From Candidatus Uhrbacteria bacterium RIFOXYB12_FULL_58_10 (GTDB taxonomy: Bacteria; Patescibacteriota; Patescibacteriia; 2-12-FULL-57-11), in NCBI GenBank assembly GCA_943359495.1, contig CALRHY010000046.1, positions 1-6,263 on the forward strand: a stretch of 6,263 bases of DNA. The letters are read 5' to 3'. Shown in pieces: positions 6,115 through 6,263 of the stretch (position 1 is its first letter; each line of letters opens with the position of its first letter). Under the pieces are notes generated by a model. The model was not told the DNA's origin, ran no database searches, and worked only from the letters and a program-made list of their open reading frames with translations. A program made the position numbers and the translations under genes.

Positions 6115-6219
6115 ATGAATTGGTTGAACTTTTTAAACTACTTTAAACCAAAAGACTGGCAAGTACCCCATTTTTTAGACACTGTTTCTCGATTTGAAAG
6201 TACTGTTTTGATGATTTAG
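6115..6219 (+). pseudogene. Gene start downstream of murA, interrupted by an IS end
   Basis: An ATG at 6115, 11 bases after the murA stop, is preceded at 8 bases by AGGG (6103-6106). It encodes MNWLNFLNYFKPKDWQ, after which the reading continues through IS-like sequence and stops at TAG 6217-6219 (34 codons in all). The first 16 residues look like a genuine N-terminus; the change falls close to 6163, where the putative IS end begins. A pattern like YFK..DW before the first helix occurs at the start of RodA/FtsW proteins, which would suit a murA neighbour, but 16 residues cannot establish this. It could instead be an unrelated or spurious short frame. Confidence 0.4.
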
Positions 6220-6224
6220 ACACT
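6174..6224. repeat. Direct repeat of TTTAGACACT, 41 bp apart
   Basis: Exact 10-bp copies lie at 6174-6183 and 6215-6224, each preceded by AAGTAC at a slightly different distance (7 and 11 bases between blocks). The paired blocks make chance less likely than a single 10-mer match would. The reading as transposase-binding sites is inference. Confidence 0.65.
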
Positions 6225-6245
6225 CGCAAAAGCGAGATGTTTTTG
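6220..6245 (+). terminator. Small hairpin followed by a T-run inside the putative IS end
   Basis: CTCGC (6223-6227) and GCGAG (6232-6236) close an AAAA loop. Three more pairs (6220-6222 with 6238-6240) form across one bulged A. TTTTT follows nearly at once. It could stop outside transcription from entering the IS, as some elements do, or simply be part of the terminal structure. Confidence 0.35.
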
Positions 6246-6263
6246 TTCTTGAAGACGTCGATA

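Larger units (their letters stand above)
6163..6263 (+). mobile_element. Putative left end of an IS element, continues past the right edge
   Basis: The sequence GTACCCCATTTTTTAGACAC (6163-6182) resembles, from memory, the ends of IS3-type elements (TGACCCCAAAAAGTTAGACA and similar). Two blocks are repeated directly: AAGTAC (6161-6166 and 6198-6203) and TTTAGACACT (6174-6183 and 6215-6224). This is like subterminal transposase-binding repeats. A short hairpin follows. No transposase can be identified before the window ends; ATG 6237 opens a frame to the edge with no recognisable content. Confidence 0.5.

Overview
The window looks like a stretch of chromosome from an uncultivated bacterium, most likely of the Candidate Phyla Radiation (Patescibacteria). 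This is inferred from gene content, not from a marker gene. The clues are a membrane-anchored PEGA-domain/propeller protein of a type common in those genomes, compact cell-envelope genes, main genes without Shine-Dalgarno sequences, and a transposase tail of a kind I associate with those genomes. Stops used are TAA, TAG and TGA, and no intact gene has an in-frame TGA, so there is no sign of the TGA-recoded Gracilibacteria/Absconditabacteria code.

Layout. Positions 1-158 are the C-terminal end of an IS transposase (DDE integrase core) that runs in from the left. A good outward-facing promoter overlaps its stop codon and points at a Band 7/SPFH (prohibitin-like) gene, 208-795, which lacks both the usual N-terminal membrane anchor and the C-terminal helical region. 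Positions 796-1200 hold no convincing gene: there is one doubtful small minus-strand ORF, a possible terminator, and two hairpins that compete for the same segment. Then come rmlD (1201-2049) and long-form rmlA (2127-3203), two enzymes of dTDP-L-rhamnose synthesis. A strong bidirectional terminator (3227-3261) separates them from a convergent minus-strand gene for a PEGA-domain membrane protein with a predicted beta-propeller (3268-4635). A divergent intergenic region with an 86-bp REP-like imperfect palindrome (4657-4742) leads to murA (4845-6104). Eleven bases after murA a new gene starts but is cut after about 16 codons by what looks like the left end of another IS element, which runs off the right edge.

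Function. RmlA (glucose-1-phosphate to dTDP-glucose) and RmlD (last step to dTDP-L-rhamnose) supply an activated sugar for surface glycans; RmlB and RmlC are not in the window. MurA commits UDP-GlcNAc to peptidoglycan synthesis. The PEGA protein is probably envelope-facing. The theme is cell-envelope biogenesis with IS activity at both edges. I see no CRISPR array, tRNA, rRNA, toxin-antitoxin pair or defence system. The least ordinary parts are the IS-scarred flanks and the unexplained 796-1200 region.
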